Shown here: positions 37,183 through 46,472 of the stretch, piece by piece | Layout: every line of letters starts with the position of its first letter | Numbering within the stretch: the stretch's first letter is position 1 | From: Ferrimicrobium acidiphilum DSM 19497 | Lineage (GTDB): Bacteria > Actinomycetota > Acidimicrobiia > Acidimicrobiales > Acidimicrobiaceae | DNA: 64,000 bases | NCBI RefSeq assembly: GCF_000949255.1 | Contig: NZ_JXUW01000013.1 | Location: forward strand, 1 to 64,000 | Direction: 5' to 3' | Position numbers and translations under genes: made by a program | The notes under the pieces: generated by a model | The model's input: the letters and a program-made list of their open reading frames with translations, nothing else | The model's database searches: none | What the model was told of the DNA's origin: nothing

Positions 37183-37443
37183 GTGGAGGCCTACGTCCTA
37201 ATCCAGACAGAGATCGGAGAGGTAAGCAAGGTGCTGCCTGCTATCCGCTCGTTGCCTATGGTAGTTCGCGCCGACGACGTTACCGGGCCCTATGACATTA
37301 TTGTGCTGTTGCGTGCGGAGACACTTTCTGAGATTGGTAGCCAGGTCGTAGAGGGCATCCAGGTCATTGAAGGCGTTACGCGCACGCTTACATGCCCAGT
37401 CGGACATCTTCAGCTCGACATGCTTCTGCCCCATTCCCCATAG
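37183..37443 (+). CDS. Stand-alone Lrp/AsnC ligand-binding (RAM) domain protein
   Basis: 86 aa, the complete alpha/beta ligand-binding domain of Lrp/AsnC regulators without the helix-turn-helix: EAYVLIQTEIGEVSKVLPAI, VVRADDVTGPYDIIVLLRAE and VIEGVTRTLTCPVG are its strands and helices. Such proteins oligomerise and bind amino acids, sometimes modulating full-length regulators. GTG start with AAGGAG four bases upstream. No obvious partner gene is adjacent. Confidence 0.85.
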   Translation: MEAYVLIQTEIGEVSKVLPAIRSLPMVVRADDVTGPYDIIVLLRAETLSEIGSQVVEGIQVIEGVTRTLTCPVGHLQLDMLLPHSP

Positions 37444-37739
37444 CCAGATAACACCAATTAACTTGGGTAAGATTGGGCAACGCCACTACAAGTTGGGCAC
37501 ATAGCGAACGGCTTGAAACTGCAGATGTGTGAGTCTCTATGCTCCGTTTCGTCAGTGATCGCAGGAGAGGCCCGACTCCTAGTTTAAATTTTGCGCTATA
37601 GAGTCGAGCACGGCGTGGATGCCCAGATCGGTTGCGAGCGAACCGAACATAGCATGAGATCGGAGCGGAGCCGTGGTTGTCAGCTAGAAGCCGCGGATAC
37701 CTACGTTGGCATCGGCAGTTGGATCGGAAATCGGACTCG

Positions 37740-38351
37740 CTAGAGCGATCCAATAACGGTCTCGGAGGATTTACCAGAGGCACTCCGGTTGGCATACACC
37801 GGACTTTTAATATAAAGAGTCGATGGGGTCGCAATCACAGTAGCGGTCGTCACCTGCCTAGCTGACGGGAGCATTATGGCCGCCAAAACTCCAGAAGGGC
37901 GGTAGCGCCCAACGATTAACCGAGACAATCCGTCGGTAGTCTGGCATGATGCCGCCACGATTGCTGTCGCGCCCTCATTGGCCTCCAGGAAACCGACCTT
38001 GATGTGCCCAACTACTCCAGTCCAGGGTCCAACGGTATTACACAGGTGATTGGCGGCCGGTTTGATCCAAGCACCGGTTCCGAAAAGACGCACCGCTACC
38101 CTGCCATTCGGGCCATAATCAACGACCGGTGTACTGCCTAACTGGAGTTCGTTCGCTCTAAGGATGACTTCCTTGGTGCTAAGTGCTGTAGAGGCTGCGT
38201 ACTCGTGAAACTCGAATGGGATAGAGATCACCAGCAACGCCCCAAAGCCAATCATTCCCCGCTTGACCCATTTCCCACGGTTAAGCTGACGTTGTTCAAA
38301 ACGGTCCTCGCCCGATCGCCGCCAATAAGAAACCGGCCGATTGCTAGCCAA
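37740..38351 (-). CDS. Membrane-anchored protein of unknown function
   Basis: 203 aa. A basic N-terminus is followed by one hydrophobic segment (MIGFGALLVISIPFEF, about residues 33-48) and an extracytoplasmic beta-rich domain (NGRVAVRLFGTGAWIKPAAN, then ATAIVAASCQTTDGLSRLIV). The spacing of AGGGAG to a TTG at 38351 is good; a GTG at 38357 is the other candidate. A TATATT -10-like element lies about 30 bases upstream. I recognise no family. It could be a cell-surface or SAF-type assembly protein, but that is only a guess. Confidence 0.55.
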   Translation of the reverse strand: MASNRPVSYWRRSGEDRFEQRQLNRGKWVKRGMIGFGALLVISIPFEFHEYAASTALSTKEVILRANELQLGSTPVVDYGPNGRVAVRLFGTGAWIKPAANHLCNTVGPWTGVVGHIKVGFLEANEGATAIVAASCQTTDGLSRLIVGRYRPSGVLAAIMLPSARQVTTATVIATPSTLYIKSPVYANRSASGKSSETVIGSL

Positions 38352-38541
38352 CAGCACTCCCTAGATGAATATAAATAGACGGTCGCTATGGACGAACTCA
38401 ACCGGACGAGCTGTGCGGCCCAAAGATCCTCGCCTCTACGTTCTACCACACTGTAGCCGAACTTGCACAATGTTGTTTCAAGCATGAGCACTCAGCCCTT
38501 ATTGATTTTTACTCGCCAACTTGCGCACTAGACTAGACTTG

Positions 38542-39405
38542 ATGGTAGAGAAGTTGACGCATGACAGCGAGGACGCCGACGCCAATGGCTGGCTCCTTCT
38601 CTCTCGGCACCTTGACGATTTCTTAGGCGTCTGGCCACCAGCGAGACCGATCCAATTAGTACCAACTCTTCGACGCCAACAGCCCGGCTGGGACAGCACG
38701 ACACGGCGATTCCTAGGCGTCTTCTCGCCAACCGATGGGACTACTCTCTCCGTCGACCCTATTCTGGCTCCACTCTTTAAGACTCTTGACACAGATGACG
38801 AGCCTCGAGCCTCGAGCCAGATCAATCCGCTCCAACAACCCGCTGAGCAACAACTCGTCCAAGCACACCATTCAACACCACGCGACACCGATACACACCT
38901 AGCGTACGCTTCCGCCACTAGATCAGAGTTGTCATCAGTTGCCAGACTTATCGAAGACGTAATCGGGCTTGGTTCTGGCTCCTGTTTCATCGCATATTTT
39001 CGCTTCGCCTTCAAAGTCCCGGACCTAGGTAGCCCAGGTACTTGGTTACCAGCGAACGACCCCAATCTGCCCCAATGGCTCAAACCCTTTGGGGGCGATG
39101 TCTTGGTCGCCCTCGACAGACACGACCGTGTGCTAGCCGGAGTCGGGCTGAAGCGCCACGACCGCTACGTTAGGGAGTTGGCGGTGGTCACTGAACCGGA
39201 GGCTCGTGGGCGTGGATTAGCCAAAGCGCTCGTCGCTCAGGCTGCCGAACGTGTGCTCCAGGAGGGAATGCTCCCTACCTACCTTCATGCACCCAACAAT
39301 ACGGCTTCCGCACGAGTGGCGCAAGCAACGGGTTTCATAGATCGCGGATGGCGTCTTATCGGACTCAGCCAGGCCGGCGAAGCATTGCTTGATCAACGTC
39401 TATAA
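38542..39405 (+). CDS. GNAT family N-acetyltransferase
   Basis: 287 aa. The C-terminal half is a GNAT domain with acetyl-CoA binding motif A (TEPEARGRGLAKALVAQAAE, about residues 221-240) and motif B (HAPNNTASARVAQATGFIDRGW). The first 120 residues are a separate region (RPIQLVPTLRRQQPG, FLGVFSPTDG) that may be a degenerate first GNAT-like domain. No Shine-Dalgarno site; TAGACT seven bases before the ATG points to a near-leaderless mRNA. Substrate unknown. Confidence 0.75.
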   Translation: MVEKLTHDSEDADANGWLLLSRHLDDFLGVWPPARPIQLVPTLRRQQPGWDSTTRRFLGVFSPTDGTTLSVDPILAPLFKTLDTDDEPRASSQINPLQQPAEQQLVQAHHSTPRDTDTHLAYASATRSELSSVARLIEDVIGLGSGSCFIAYFRFAFKVPDLGSPGTWLPANDPNLPQWLKPFGGDVLVALDRHDRVLAGVGLKRHDRYVRELAVVTEPEARGRGLAKALVAQAAERVLQEGMLPTYLHAPNNTASARVAQATGFIDRGWRLIGLSQAGEALLDQRL

Positions 39406-39493
39406 CGGCAACTGAGCACCATACCTCAGAAGGGCCGCGAACTCAAAGATTCGAAAACAACCACGAAGCGCCGCCACCGCTAGCATCTTTACC

Positions 39494-40285
39494 ATGGATA
39501 GCTTGCGAGGACAAACGGTAATGGTAACAGGGGCGTCTAGTGGCATCGGAGCCGCCATGGCTGCAGCTTTGCTCAAACAAGGAGCGCGCGTAGCGGTCTG
39601 CGCGCGAGCCGGAACCCGTCTTACCTCCACCGTACGCCACTTCACTTCATCGGGACTTGATGCGCTCGCCATCGAGATGGATGTTCTCGACGCCAACGCT
39701 GTCGAGCGCGCCGTCGATGAGGTCTATGATCACTTCGGCGAACTCGACGTGCTCGTCAACAACGCTGGGATCGGGATGAGGACGGTTAACCCTCGCTTCT
39801 TTGAGGATCCATTACCCTTCTGGAAGGTCCCAGTCGATGGTTTTCGGGTAGTAATCGCGACAAACCTCACTGGATACTTTCTAGTAGCGCGTGCAGTCGC
39901 TCCGCGCATGGTCACTCGCGGCTCTGGCAAGATCGTCATGATATCCATGAATCACGAGACGATGGTGCGCAAAGGGTTCGTCCCTTATGGACCCTCTCGC
40001 GCTGGATCCGAGGCGCTCGCCGCGATTATGGCGAAGGATCTTGAGGGCACTGGCGTAACCGTCAATACTTTGCTTCCCGGGGGAGTCACCGTGACGGGCA
40101 TGATCCCAGAGGACTCACCTCCAGAACTCCGCAATCATGCACTCCCACCCGAGATCATGGGTCCAGCAATAGTCTTTCTCGCCTCCAACGCCTCGCACGG
40201 AATCAACGGCGAACGAATCATCGCCACTGAGTTCGACGAATGGAGATCCGCCATCCAGGCAACCGAGGATCGAAACCCGGAGTAG
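39494..40285 (+). CDS. Short-chain dehydrogenase/reductase with YxxxR
   Basis: 263 aa NAD(P)-dependent SDR. Cofactor motif VTGASSGIGAAMAAALL, the NNAG motif in LVNNAGIGMR and the helix after the active site are normal. The catalytic YxxxK reads YGPSR: tyrosine is kept but the usual lysine is arginine. The catalytic Ser is probably in VMISMNHE. TAGCAT lies seven bases before the ATG and there is no ribosome site, suggesting near-leaderless transcription. Function unknown; activity may differ from classical SDRs. Confidence 0.85.
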   Translation: MDSLRGQTVMVTGASSGIGAAMAAALLKQGARVAVCARAGTRLTSTVRHFTSSGLDALAIEMDVLDANAVERAVDEVYDHFGELDVLVNNAGIGMRTVNPRFFEDPLPFWKVPVDGFRVVIATNLTGYFLVARAVAPRMVTRGSGKIVMISMNHETMVRKGFVPYGPSRAGSEALAAIMAKDLEGTGVTVNTLLPGGVTVTGMIPEDSPPELRNHALPPEIMGPAIVFLASNASHGINGERIIATEFDEWRSAIQATEDRNPE

Positions 40286-40493
40286 CATCCAGTCGAAAGC
40301 CCGAAGCAGGTATGCGACCCGACAATCCCAAGTCGCCACAACCTAGTAATGTCGGCCAAAATGCGCCCGTCTCGCGACGGTGTCCATCAATGCCGCTTGT
40401 AAGCGACCCTAAGCACTCAACATAGTGAACCCTCGGCAAACATTGTCTAAACTCCTGTCATCGGGAGCACTTTGTTACATTGAGGGAGGTCGC

Positions 40494-41135
40494 GTGCCTG
40501 AAATAGTCAAGTTGAATCGACAGTATTACCGTGATGTCAATCATTTCGCGGTCTCGACCCCGTGGGCACATGGATTCATGGCCTTCTACTCGCATCTAAG
40601 CGGCATTGGAGTCCTGGCGATTTTGCTCCTAATTGCGTGGTGGCGTGCTCGCTCGCGGCCCAAGCCTGATCGGCAAGTCGCGAGGGTACTTTGGGCGGCA
40701 GGGGGAACGGCGATCGCCGAGGGGATATCCCATTACATACTCAAGCCATTGATCGCTGAGCGGCGCCCGTACCTTACACTTGCGCACGTCGAGGTGCTCC
40801 TCACCCGAACCCATGGCTTCAGCTTTCCAAGCGGGCATGCCACCATAGCCGGAGCAACCATCGTTGGCCTCTGGCTGAGTCGAGATAGGCTGATGACCAT
40901 CCTTGCTGCAATCGCTGGGGTTTTTCTCGCCTTTGGCAGAGTCTACGTAGGCATGCACTACCCCGGCGATGTCGTTGCCGGCCTCATCTTTGGGGGTCTC
41001 TTTGTCCTGATCTTAAGTCCCGCTGTCGTTGGGCCACTGACCCGGTTTACCAGGGCGATACAGAGGTCTTCATCCATCGGCTGGCTCGTAGAGAGCCGCA
41101 GGGGGACGGGCGCACACGCCTCCTCGCGGGCGTAG
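40494..41135 (+). CDS. PAP2-superfamily membrane phosphatase
   Basis: 213 aa integral membrane phosphatase, possibly undecaprenyl-diphosphate or phosphatidate phosphatase. The three PAP2 motifs are present: KPLIAERRP, SFPSGHAT and RVYVGMHYPGDVVAG, with five or six membrane helices. The GTG at 40494 has GGGAGG five bases upstream and is preferred over the GTG at 40425, which has no ribosome site. A wall-lipid recycling role would suit the genome context but is inference. Confidence 0.83.
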   Translation: MPEIVKLNRQYYRDVNHFAVSTPWAHGFMAFYSHLSGIGVLAILLLIAWWRARSRPKPDRQVARVLWAAGGTAIAEGISHYILKPLIAERRPYLTLAHVEVLLTRTHGFSFPSGHATIAGATIVGLWLSRDRLMTILAAIAGVFLAFGRVYVGMHYPGDVVAGLIFGGLFVLILSPAVVGPLTRFTRAIQRSSSIGWLVESRRGTGAHASSRA

Positions 41136-41648
41136 CTCCAAGGTATCTACTCCCAACGATTCGACAGATGCGAAACCGCCTGTTCACATCCGAGATTCCG
41201 AGAGACTAGGCGATCTCAACCCAGACTCTTCTCGAGTCCATAGTGAATGCGAACTAGCTCGCTGATGTAACTCATATCAGTTCCAGGCGTTCCTCACTTG
41301 GTTGCGATCTAGAGCCTCCTGCCCACCATGTAGAGCCCCAACATACGAGTGTGTTCGCTGCGTTGTGACTGTCAATCACCTCCAGTGGTTAGGGCTCCTA
41401 AGTTCCGGGATTGCAGACGACATAACCGAGAGATTCCAGAAATTGGCCCTGACTCGCCCAAGAAAGAGGAGTGGGAGGTTTTTGGAGATATAAGAGAATC
41501 GACACCACTTGTCAACCAAAGCGCTAACAGGATGGACTCAGTCGAGTAACCGTCAGCAATCTGTCTAAACATTCCGCTCACGGTTATGGTGGCCGAGATA
41601 GAATGGAAATACCCTTATAGGTATACAGAGATGGCAAAGGAGTATTGT
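41136..41648. other. Intergenic stretch, nothing recognised
   Basis: About 510 bases. Open frames at 41302-41549 show no family features; no RNA or hairpin was noticed. Confidence 0.45.
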
Positions 41649-41957
41649 GTGAGCCTCGAGATTTCGATCGATGAATTTGAAACTATCTACGGCGAAGAGA
41701 TCGAACTGATCGACGTGCGTGAGAGGTGGGAGTACGCGGCTGGCCATGTCCCTGGTGCAATCAACATTCCTCTCTCCGAGTTGGCTAACCACCTCGACGC
41801 CATTCCCAGCTCTCGCCACTACGTGATCTGTGCCTCTGGCGGCAGAAGCTTGCACGCAGTCGAGGCGCTTAGAAGCGCCAGCTATGACTCGATCTCGGTG
41901 GCGGGTGGGACGCTCGCCTGGGTCGATAGAGGCAACGAGATAGTCGTCGAGGAGTAG
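41649..41957 (+). CDS. Single-domain rhodanese
   Basis: 102 aa sulfurtransferase-type domain. Motifs ELIDVRERWEYAAGHVPGAINIPLSEL and the active-site loop ICASGGRS with the catalytic Cys. I chose the GTG at 41649, six bases after AAAGGAG, which gives the standard domain length; upstream ATGs at 41586 and 41631 lack ribosome sites. It may move persulfide sulfur or detoxify cyanide; no partner is adjacent apart from the acyl-CoA synthetase gene 100 bases downstream. Confidence 0.85.
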   Translation: MSLEISIDEFETIYGEEIELIDVRERWEYAAGHVPGAINIPLSELANHLDAIPSSRHYVICASGGRSLHAVEALRSASYDSISVAGGTLAWVDRGNEIVVEE

Positions 41958-42059
41958 CTGGCCCTCACTAGTAGATGAGTTGCGCCTCAGGGGTTGTCGG
42001 CGCGCTCAATCCGCGATAGATTGGCTCTTGTCTGCAATGGGTCGTACAAAGGGGGAGTT

Positions 42060-44027
42060 ATGACTACTGCAAGCGAGAGCCTACCCGATCTGCCGCCTAT
42101 GGTTCGTGAGAGCCATTTGGTGGCGCCGAGCCTTCCGCCATCCTCGCGCATTCCAGTTCGTAGTGAGGCTGAGTTTCGAGCCCTCTACCAGCGATCCTTG
42201 ACGGACTTAGGTGGCTACTGGCAAGAGGTAGCCAACACCTTTGAGTGGATGGATGGGTGGCCAGCTAGTGTTGCACTTGGTGGTGACTTCTCAACCGGAT
42301 ACCGTTTCTTCGATGGTGCCACAATGAATGTCAGCGTCAACTGTATCGATCGCCATGCGCGAACCAGTCCATCCAAAATTGCTCTCTACTGGATTGGAGA
42401 GGACGGCTCCGAGCGTTCGTGGACCTACGAAGAGCTCCTGGATACCACCGCCAGGCTCGCTCAGGCTCTTGCCAATCTAGGCGTCACCAAGGGTGATCGC
42501 GTAGCAATATTTCTCCCGAATCTCCTGGAGACATTTGCCGCCGTCCACGCCTGTTTCCGTATCGGCGCGATCTACAACATCATCTTCTCAGGTTTTTCTG
42601 CAAACGCACTTGCAGAGCGCATCGTCGACACCACCGCGAAGGTAGTTATCACAGCTGACGAATCGATGCGCCGTGGCCGACCGGTGGCACTCAAAGCCAC
42701 ACTCGACTCCGTCCTCGACAGGCTGCCTAGCATCGAGCACGTCGTTGTCGTGCGTCGCACCGGTGCGGCCGTAGCGATGAAGGCCGGCAGGGATCACTAC
42801 TTCGACGAACTCCTGGCTGCAACCCCGGACCGAGCAGATCCAGTAGCCATCGAGGCGAACGAACCCGCCTTCATTATCTATACCAGTGGGACTACAGCCA
42901 AGCCTAAAGGTCTGGTTCACACCGGTACCGGTTTCCTGGTCGGCACCTACCACGACGTCCTCTGGTCGCTAGATCTCGGGCCGGAAGATATCTATTGGTG
43001 CACAGCTGACACCGGCTGGCTAACATTCCCCATTTTTGAATTGGTCGGCGGGCTGGCGCACGGCGCTACCATGGTCGCCTATGAAGGTGCTCTCGACTAC
43101 CCCACACCCGATCGAGCCTACGAGCTGATAGAGAAGCTCAAGATCACGAAGATCTTCACCGCTCCCACCTTCCTTCGAATGCTGGCTCGCAACGGTGATG
43201 CGTTGGCAAAGACTCACGATCTGTCGTCGTTGAAACTGATAGGCCTCGTTGGGGAACCTCTTGATGCCAAAACGTGGAACTGGGTACACGACAACGTCGG
43301 TGCCCCAAACATGGAGATCAATAACACCTACGGTCAGTCGGAGACCGGCAGCGCTTGGACCTCATCCGCGGTTGGCATAACTAGTTCAAAACCAGGCTCT
43401 TGCGGTCTGGCTCTTCCCGGTCATGCTTGGGAGATCGTCGACGAATCCGGGGAACCTGTCAGTGTAGGCAAGGTCGGCTATCTCCTCATCACCCAACCGT
43501 TCCCAACTATGTTTCGAACCATCTGGAACGACCCTGAACGTTATCGAGCACAGTACTTTACTCGCTTCGGCGCTGATCGTTACGACACGGCCGATGCTGC
43601 GCTCGTGGATGGCGATGGCCATATCTGGGTCGTAGGCAGAGTCGATGGAGTCATCAACGTAGCCGGCCACCGACTCTCCACGATGGAGATGGAGAGCGCA
43701 CTCCTTAGCGTTCCAGGTGTGGCCGAGGCAGCCGTTGTTGGTGTAGACGACGAGACCAAGGGTCAGGTGCCGGTGGCCTTTGTCTCGCTATCTGCTTCAG
43801 CGTCCGACGTTACCGTCGACGCGCTCAAAGCCAAGATTACCGAAGAGATCGGTGCAATAGCACGTCCAAAACAGGTATATCTCCTCTCGACAATGCCCCG
43901 CACTCGATCAGGCAAGATCGTTCGTCGTCTACTTAAAGAGCTAGTAGTAGATGGCCACACGAGTGGAGACACTACAGGTCTCGAAGATCCGGAGGTCTTG
44001 GCTAAGCTCGAGGCGGAGCTCGGCTAA
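42060..44027 (+). CDS. Acetyl/propionyl-CoA synthetase-like AMP-forming ligase
   Basis: 655 aa, AMP-forming acyl-CoA synthetase. The N-terminal Acs region (YFDGATMNVSVNCIDRH), the phosphate loop YTSGTTAKPKG (about residues 274-284), TADTGWLTFP, NNTYGQSETGS and the C-terminal hinge VVGRVDGVINVAGHRLST are present; the acetylatable Lys is in TRSGKIVRR (about 617). The ATG at 42060 has GGGGGAG upstream. Length and motifs fit Acs/PrpE, activating acetate, propionate or a related short acid; the exact substrate is unresolved. Confidence 0.85.
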   Translation: MTTASESLPDLPPMVRESHLVAPSLPPSSRIPVRSEAEFRALYQRSLTDLGGYWQEVANTFEWMDGWPASVALGGDFSTGYRFFDGATMNVSVNCIDRHARTSPSKIALYWIGEDGSERSWTYEELLDTTARLAQALANLGVTKGDRVAIFLPNLLETFAAVHACFRIGAIYNIIFSGFSANALAERIVDTTAKVVITADESMRRGRPVALKATLDSVLDRLPSIEHVVVVRRTGAAVAMKAGRDHYFDELLAATPDRADPVAIEANEPAFIIYTSGTTAKPKGLVHTGTGFLVGTYHDVLWSLDLGPEDIYWCTADTGWLTFPIFELVGGLAHGATMVAYEGALDYPTPDRAYELIEKLKITKIFTAPTFLRMLARNGDALAKTHDLSSLKLIGLVGEPLDAKTWNWVHDNVGAPNMEINNTYGQSETGSAWTSSAVGITSSKPGSCGLALPGHAWEIVDESGEPVSVGKVGYLLITQPFPTMFRTIWNDPERYRAQYFTRFGADRYDTADAALVDGDGHIWVVGRVDGVINVAGHRLSTMEMESALLSVPGVAEAAVVGVDDETKGQVPVAFVSLSASASDVTVDALKAKITEEIGAIARPKQVYLLSTMPRTRSGKIVRRLLKELVVDGHTSGDTTGLEDPEVLAKLEAELG

Positions 44028-44224
44028 GCAACGGCACAACCGGTCGGTAACAGCCAAATACCACTGGAGAGCTGCGGAATACATCTCAATCTGAGCACGC
44101 TCTCTAGCGTGGATCAACGTCGGCAACATCGCAGTTTCATCCGGTGAGGCTAGCCTCTTCCCGGCGCTTCCACCAAATAGCGTAGACTCTTTGGATACGA
44201 CAGATCGAAAGGAGCAATCCACGC

Positions 44225-45148
44225 ATGAAAGCCGTCTACTATCAACGATTCGGCGCGCTCGATGTCCTAGAGTTCGGCGAACTTGACCGACCCGAGCTCG
44301 GCCCGGACACCGTCTTGGTACAGGTGGCGGCGGCATCGGTGAATCCGGTGGACTGGAAACTCATGTCCGGTGGCCTCAGCAAGAGCATGACCTCAGTCTT
44401 CCCAGTGGTCCCTGGTTGGGACCTCGCTGGTATCGTTAGAGAGATAGGTCCGTCTGTGACCGCCGTACGCGTCGGCGATGAAGTGTGGGGGTATGCGCGA
44501 ATGGACTTTGTTCATCACGGCACCTTCGCCGAGTTCGCCGCAGTACCCGAACGCGTGTTGGCACGTCGCCCACCAACACTATCCTTTGGCGAAGCTGCTG
44601 CAGTGCCACTCGCGGGCCTTACCGCCTACCAGGCTCTAGTTCACCGTCTTCATCTGGACGCATCAGATCGACTGCTCGTCATAGGCGGCGCAGGAGGTGT
44701 TGGAAGTTTCGCGATCCAGATAGCAAAAGCACTCGGTGCCACGGTATACGCGACCGGATCGACAAAGAATCAAGAGTACCTCGCATCGCTCGGAGCAAAC
44801 CCAATCGATCACAGTGTCGATCATCAGGAGGCGCTAGCCAAAGCCCGGCCGACCGCAGTTTTCGACCTCTATGGGGGTGAATCACTCAACGCCGGCATGC
44901 GACTACTTGGTGGATCCAGCCGAGCGGCCACGATTGCAGATCCGAGCATCGTAGCCCATGGAGGACACTACGTGTTTGTGCGTCCATCGCCAAGCGACCT
45001 GGACGCACTCTCCGAGCTAATTGAGCACGGCAAACTTCGTATTGAGATCCAGGAACGCTTCGCGCTCGCCAATACCAAGGATGCCTTCTCCACCTCCATG
45101 GATGGTCACGTTCGTGGGAAGCTCGTAATCGACGTAGCAGATCTCTAG
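44225..45148 (+). CDS. Zinc-independent MDR-family oxidoreductase
   Basis: 307 aa NADPH-dependent quinone reductase/enoyl-reductase-like protein of the medium-chain family. GroES-like domain (VNPVDWKLMSGG, VVPGWDLAGIVREIG) and Rossmann domain with GGAGGVGSFAIQIAKALGA. Zinc-binding cysteines are absent. AAAGGAGC precedes the ATG. The following cyclodeaminase-like gene begins four bases after its stop, so the two form an operon. Confidence 0.87.
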   Translation: MKAVYYQRFGALDVLEFGELDRPELGPDTVLVQVAAASVNPVDWKLMSGGLSKSMTSVFPVVPGWDLAGIVREIGPSVTAVRVGDEVWGYARMDFVHHGTFAEFAAVPERVLARRPPTLSFGEAAAVPLAGLTAYQALVHRLHLDASDRLLVIGGAGGVGSFAIQIAKALGATVYATGSTKNQEYLASLGANPIDHSVDHQEALAKARPTAVFDLYGGESLNAGMRLLGGSSRAATIADPSIVAHGGHYVFVRPSPSDLDALSELIEHGKLRIEIQERFALANTKDAFSTSMDGHVRGKLVIDVADL

Positions 45149-45152
45149 AAAG

Positions 45153-46082
45153 ATGGCTGTCGCACTCATAGACGATGCCATGGTCTCGGCTCACCTCGAC
45201 GCAAAACTGGCTAATGCTGCCATAGAACATGCCCTCCGGGAGTACAACACAGGAACACTTCTTGCTCCAGCCCGACTCCAAAGCCCGCTGGGAGAGGGTT
45301 CGTTGGTTTTTACTAGCGGGTCATTTAGCCGAGGTTACGGCTTCCGCGCCTATGGCACTTTTCCAACCCAAAGTGACGATCAGCTGACGGTCGTCTGGGA
45401 TCGCGATGGTAATTTAGAGGGCATAGTGGTCGGACCAGAGCTCGGTCGGCGGCGGACCGGCGCTCTTGGTGCTGCTGCCGCCGTACGGCTGACCTCAGCA
45501 GGCCAGAAGTTGGTCGTAGGGGTGCTTGGAGCAGGTGCGCAGGCATTTGCACAGCTATGGGCGATCTCAGCCGTGCGTTCCATCGAAGAGATTCGCTCGT
45601 ATCGGCGAGACCCAGTAGCAAATGCCGACTTTGCCGAGCGCGTGCAGACCGAACTCGGACTCGCTGCCCACCCAGTGAAGAGTCCAGAGGCTGCATGCAA
45701 AGACGTCGATCTCCTCATCATCGCCACAGGAGCATCGAAACCAGTGATAGATGATGCATGGATACGCGAAACCTGCACGATCTTCACTCTCGGCCCCAAG
45801 CGACGCGACGCCTCTGAATTGCCCGAGGTACTCTACCAGCGAGCCAAGTTGATCACCTCTGACTCTATAGCACAGCTGGCTGTCGAGGGTAGCGATTCGA
45901 TTGTCGACCCAGCCCGAGTTGTTCCGCTCTCAGACCTACAGCCACACTCTGGTTGGACCGCCTACGAGCCCGAAAAAGAGACCCCCATGAGCGGCATACA
46001 GCTCTACCTTTCGACAGGTCTTGCCGGTACAGAGCTCTTCGTCGTCCAAGCGCTGCTAGCGCGAATCACGAAGAACGAGTAA
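45153..46082 (+). CDS. Ornithine cyclodeaminase/mu-crystallin family protein
   Basis: 309 aa NAD(P)-binding protein of the OCD/mu-crystallin family, whose members include ornithine cyclodeaminase, ketimine reductase and alanine dehydrogenase. The Rossmann motif is VGVLGAGAQAFAQLWAI (about residues 122-138) with RRRTGALGAAAAVRLTS before it, typical of the family. The N-terminal substrate region is shortened and lacks the usual KxxxxxPxN signature, so substrate cannot be deduced. No ribosome site; probably coupled to the MDR gene. Confidence 0.8.
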   Translation: MAVALIDDAMVSAHLDAKLANAAIEHALREYNTGTLLAPARLQSPLGEGSLVFTSGSFSRGYGFRAYGTFPTQSDDQLTVVWDRDGNLEGIVVGPELGRRRTGALGAAAAVRLTSAGQKLVVGVLGAGAQAFAQLWAISAVRSIEEIRSYRRDPVANADFAERVQTELGLAAHPVKSPEAACKDVDLLIIATGASKPVIDDAWIRETCTIFTLGPKRRDASELPEVLYQRAKLITSDSIAQLAVEGSDSIVDPARVVPLSDLQPHSGWTAYEPEKETPMSGIQLYLSTGLAGTELFVVQALLARITKNE

Positions 46083-46460
46083 TCACAAGAACACTGGCAA
46101 CTGCTGCCACTATCAGACCGCCGATGAGTAATCGTGTTAATGTTAGAAAAGAGCCGACCAAGGCGTCCCCCAAACACCCCAGTCGACTCGGTATGAAATG
46201 TATCATAGCCCAAAGTGACGACAGACACAAATTCAGCCATAAAGCAGGGTGGGCACAGCCAAGACTCAGCATCGGAGATCGCAAACTCACCTGTTCTGGC
46301 GTGCTGGCGCTAGAGCCGCAGTTCACATCGCCGCGACGGATGAGCTACGTCTCACTCACGGCGTGATAGTCGATTACTACCGCACCGGCTGAGATCCAGT
46401 CACTGGCAGGGTTAATGTCGTAATCGAGCGAAACAAACTGTCGATGCCCCCCTCGGCGGC
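46083..46460. other. Intergenic stretch with a doubtful minus-strand small ORF
   Basis: About 380 bases. On the minus strand a 46-codon frame reads MIHFIPSRLGCLGDALVGSF and then a hydrophobic segment (LLIGGLIVAAVASVLVI). It would be a one-helix membrane peptide, but it has no ribosome site and overlaps the neighbouring gene's end. Confidence 0.3.
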
Positions 46461-46466
46461 TAGCCT
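46461..46466 (+). promoter_or_regulatory. Leaderless -10 element of the methyltransferase gene
   Basis: TAGCCT, six bases before the GTG, places the predicted transcription start on the first base of the start codon; no Shine-Dalgarno site exists. Confidence 0.4.
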
Positions 46467-46472
46467 GAATGC

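Noticed and set aside
46066-46326. 86-codon minus-strand frame with hydrophobic C-terminus
   Set aside because: Overlaps the end of the OCD-family gene, lacks a ribosome site; only the last 46 codons look membrane-like.
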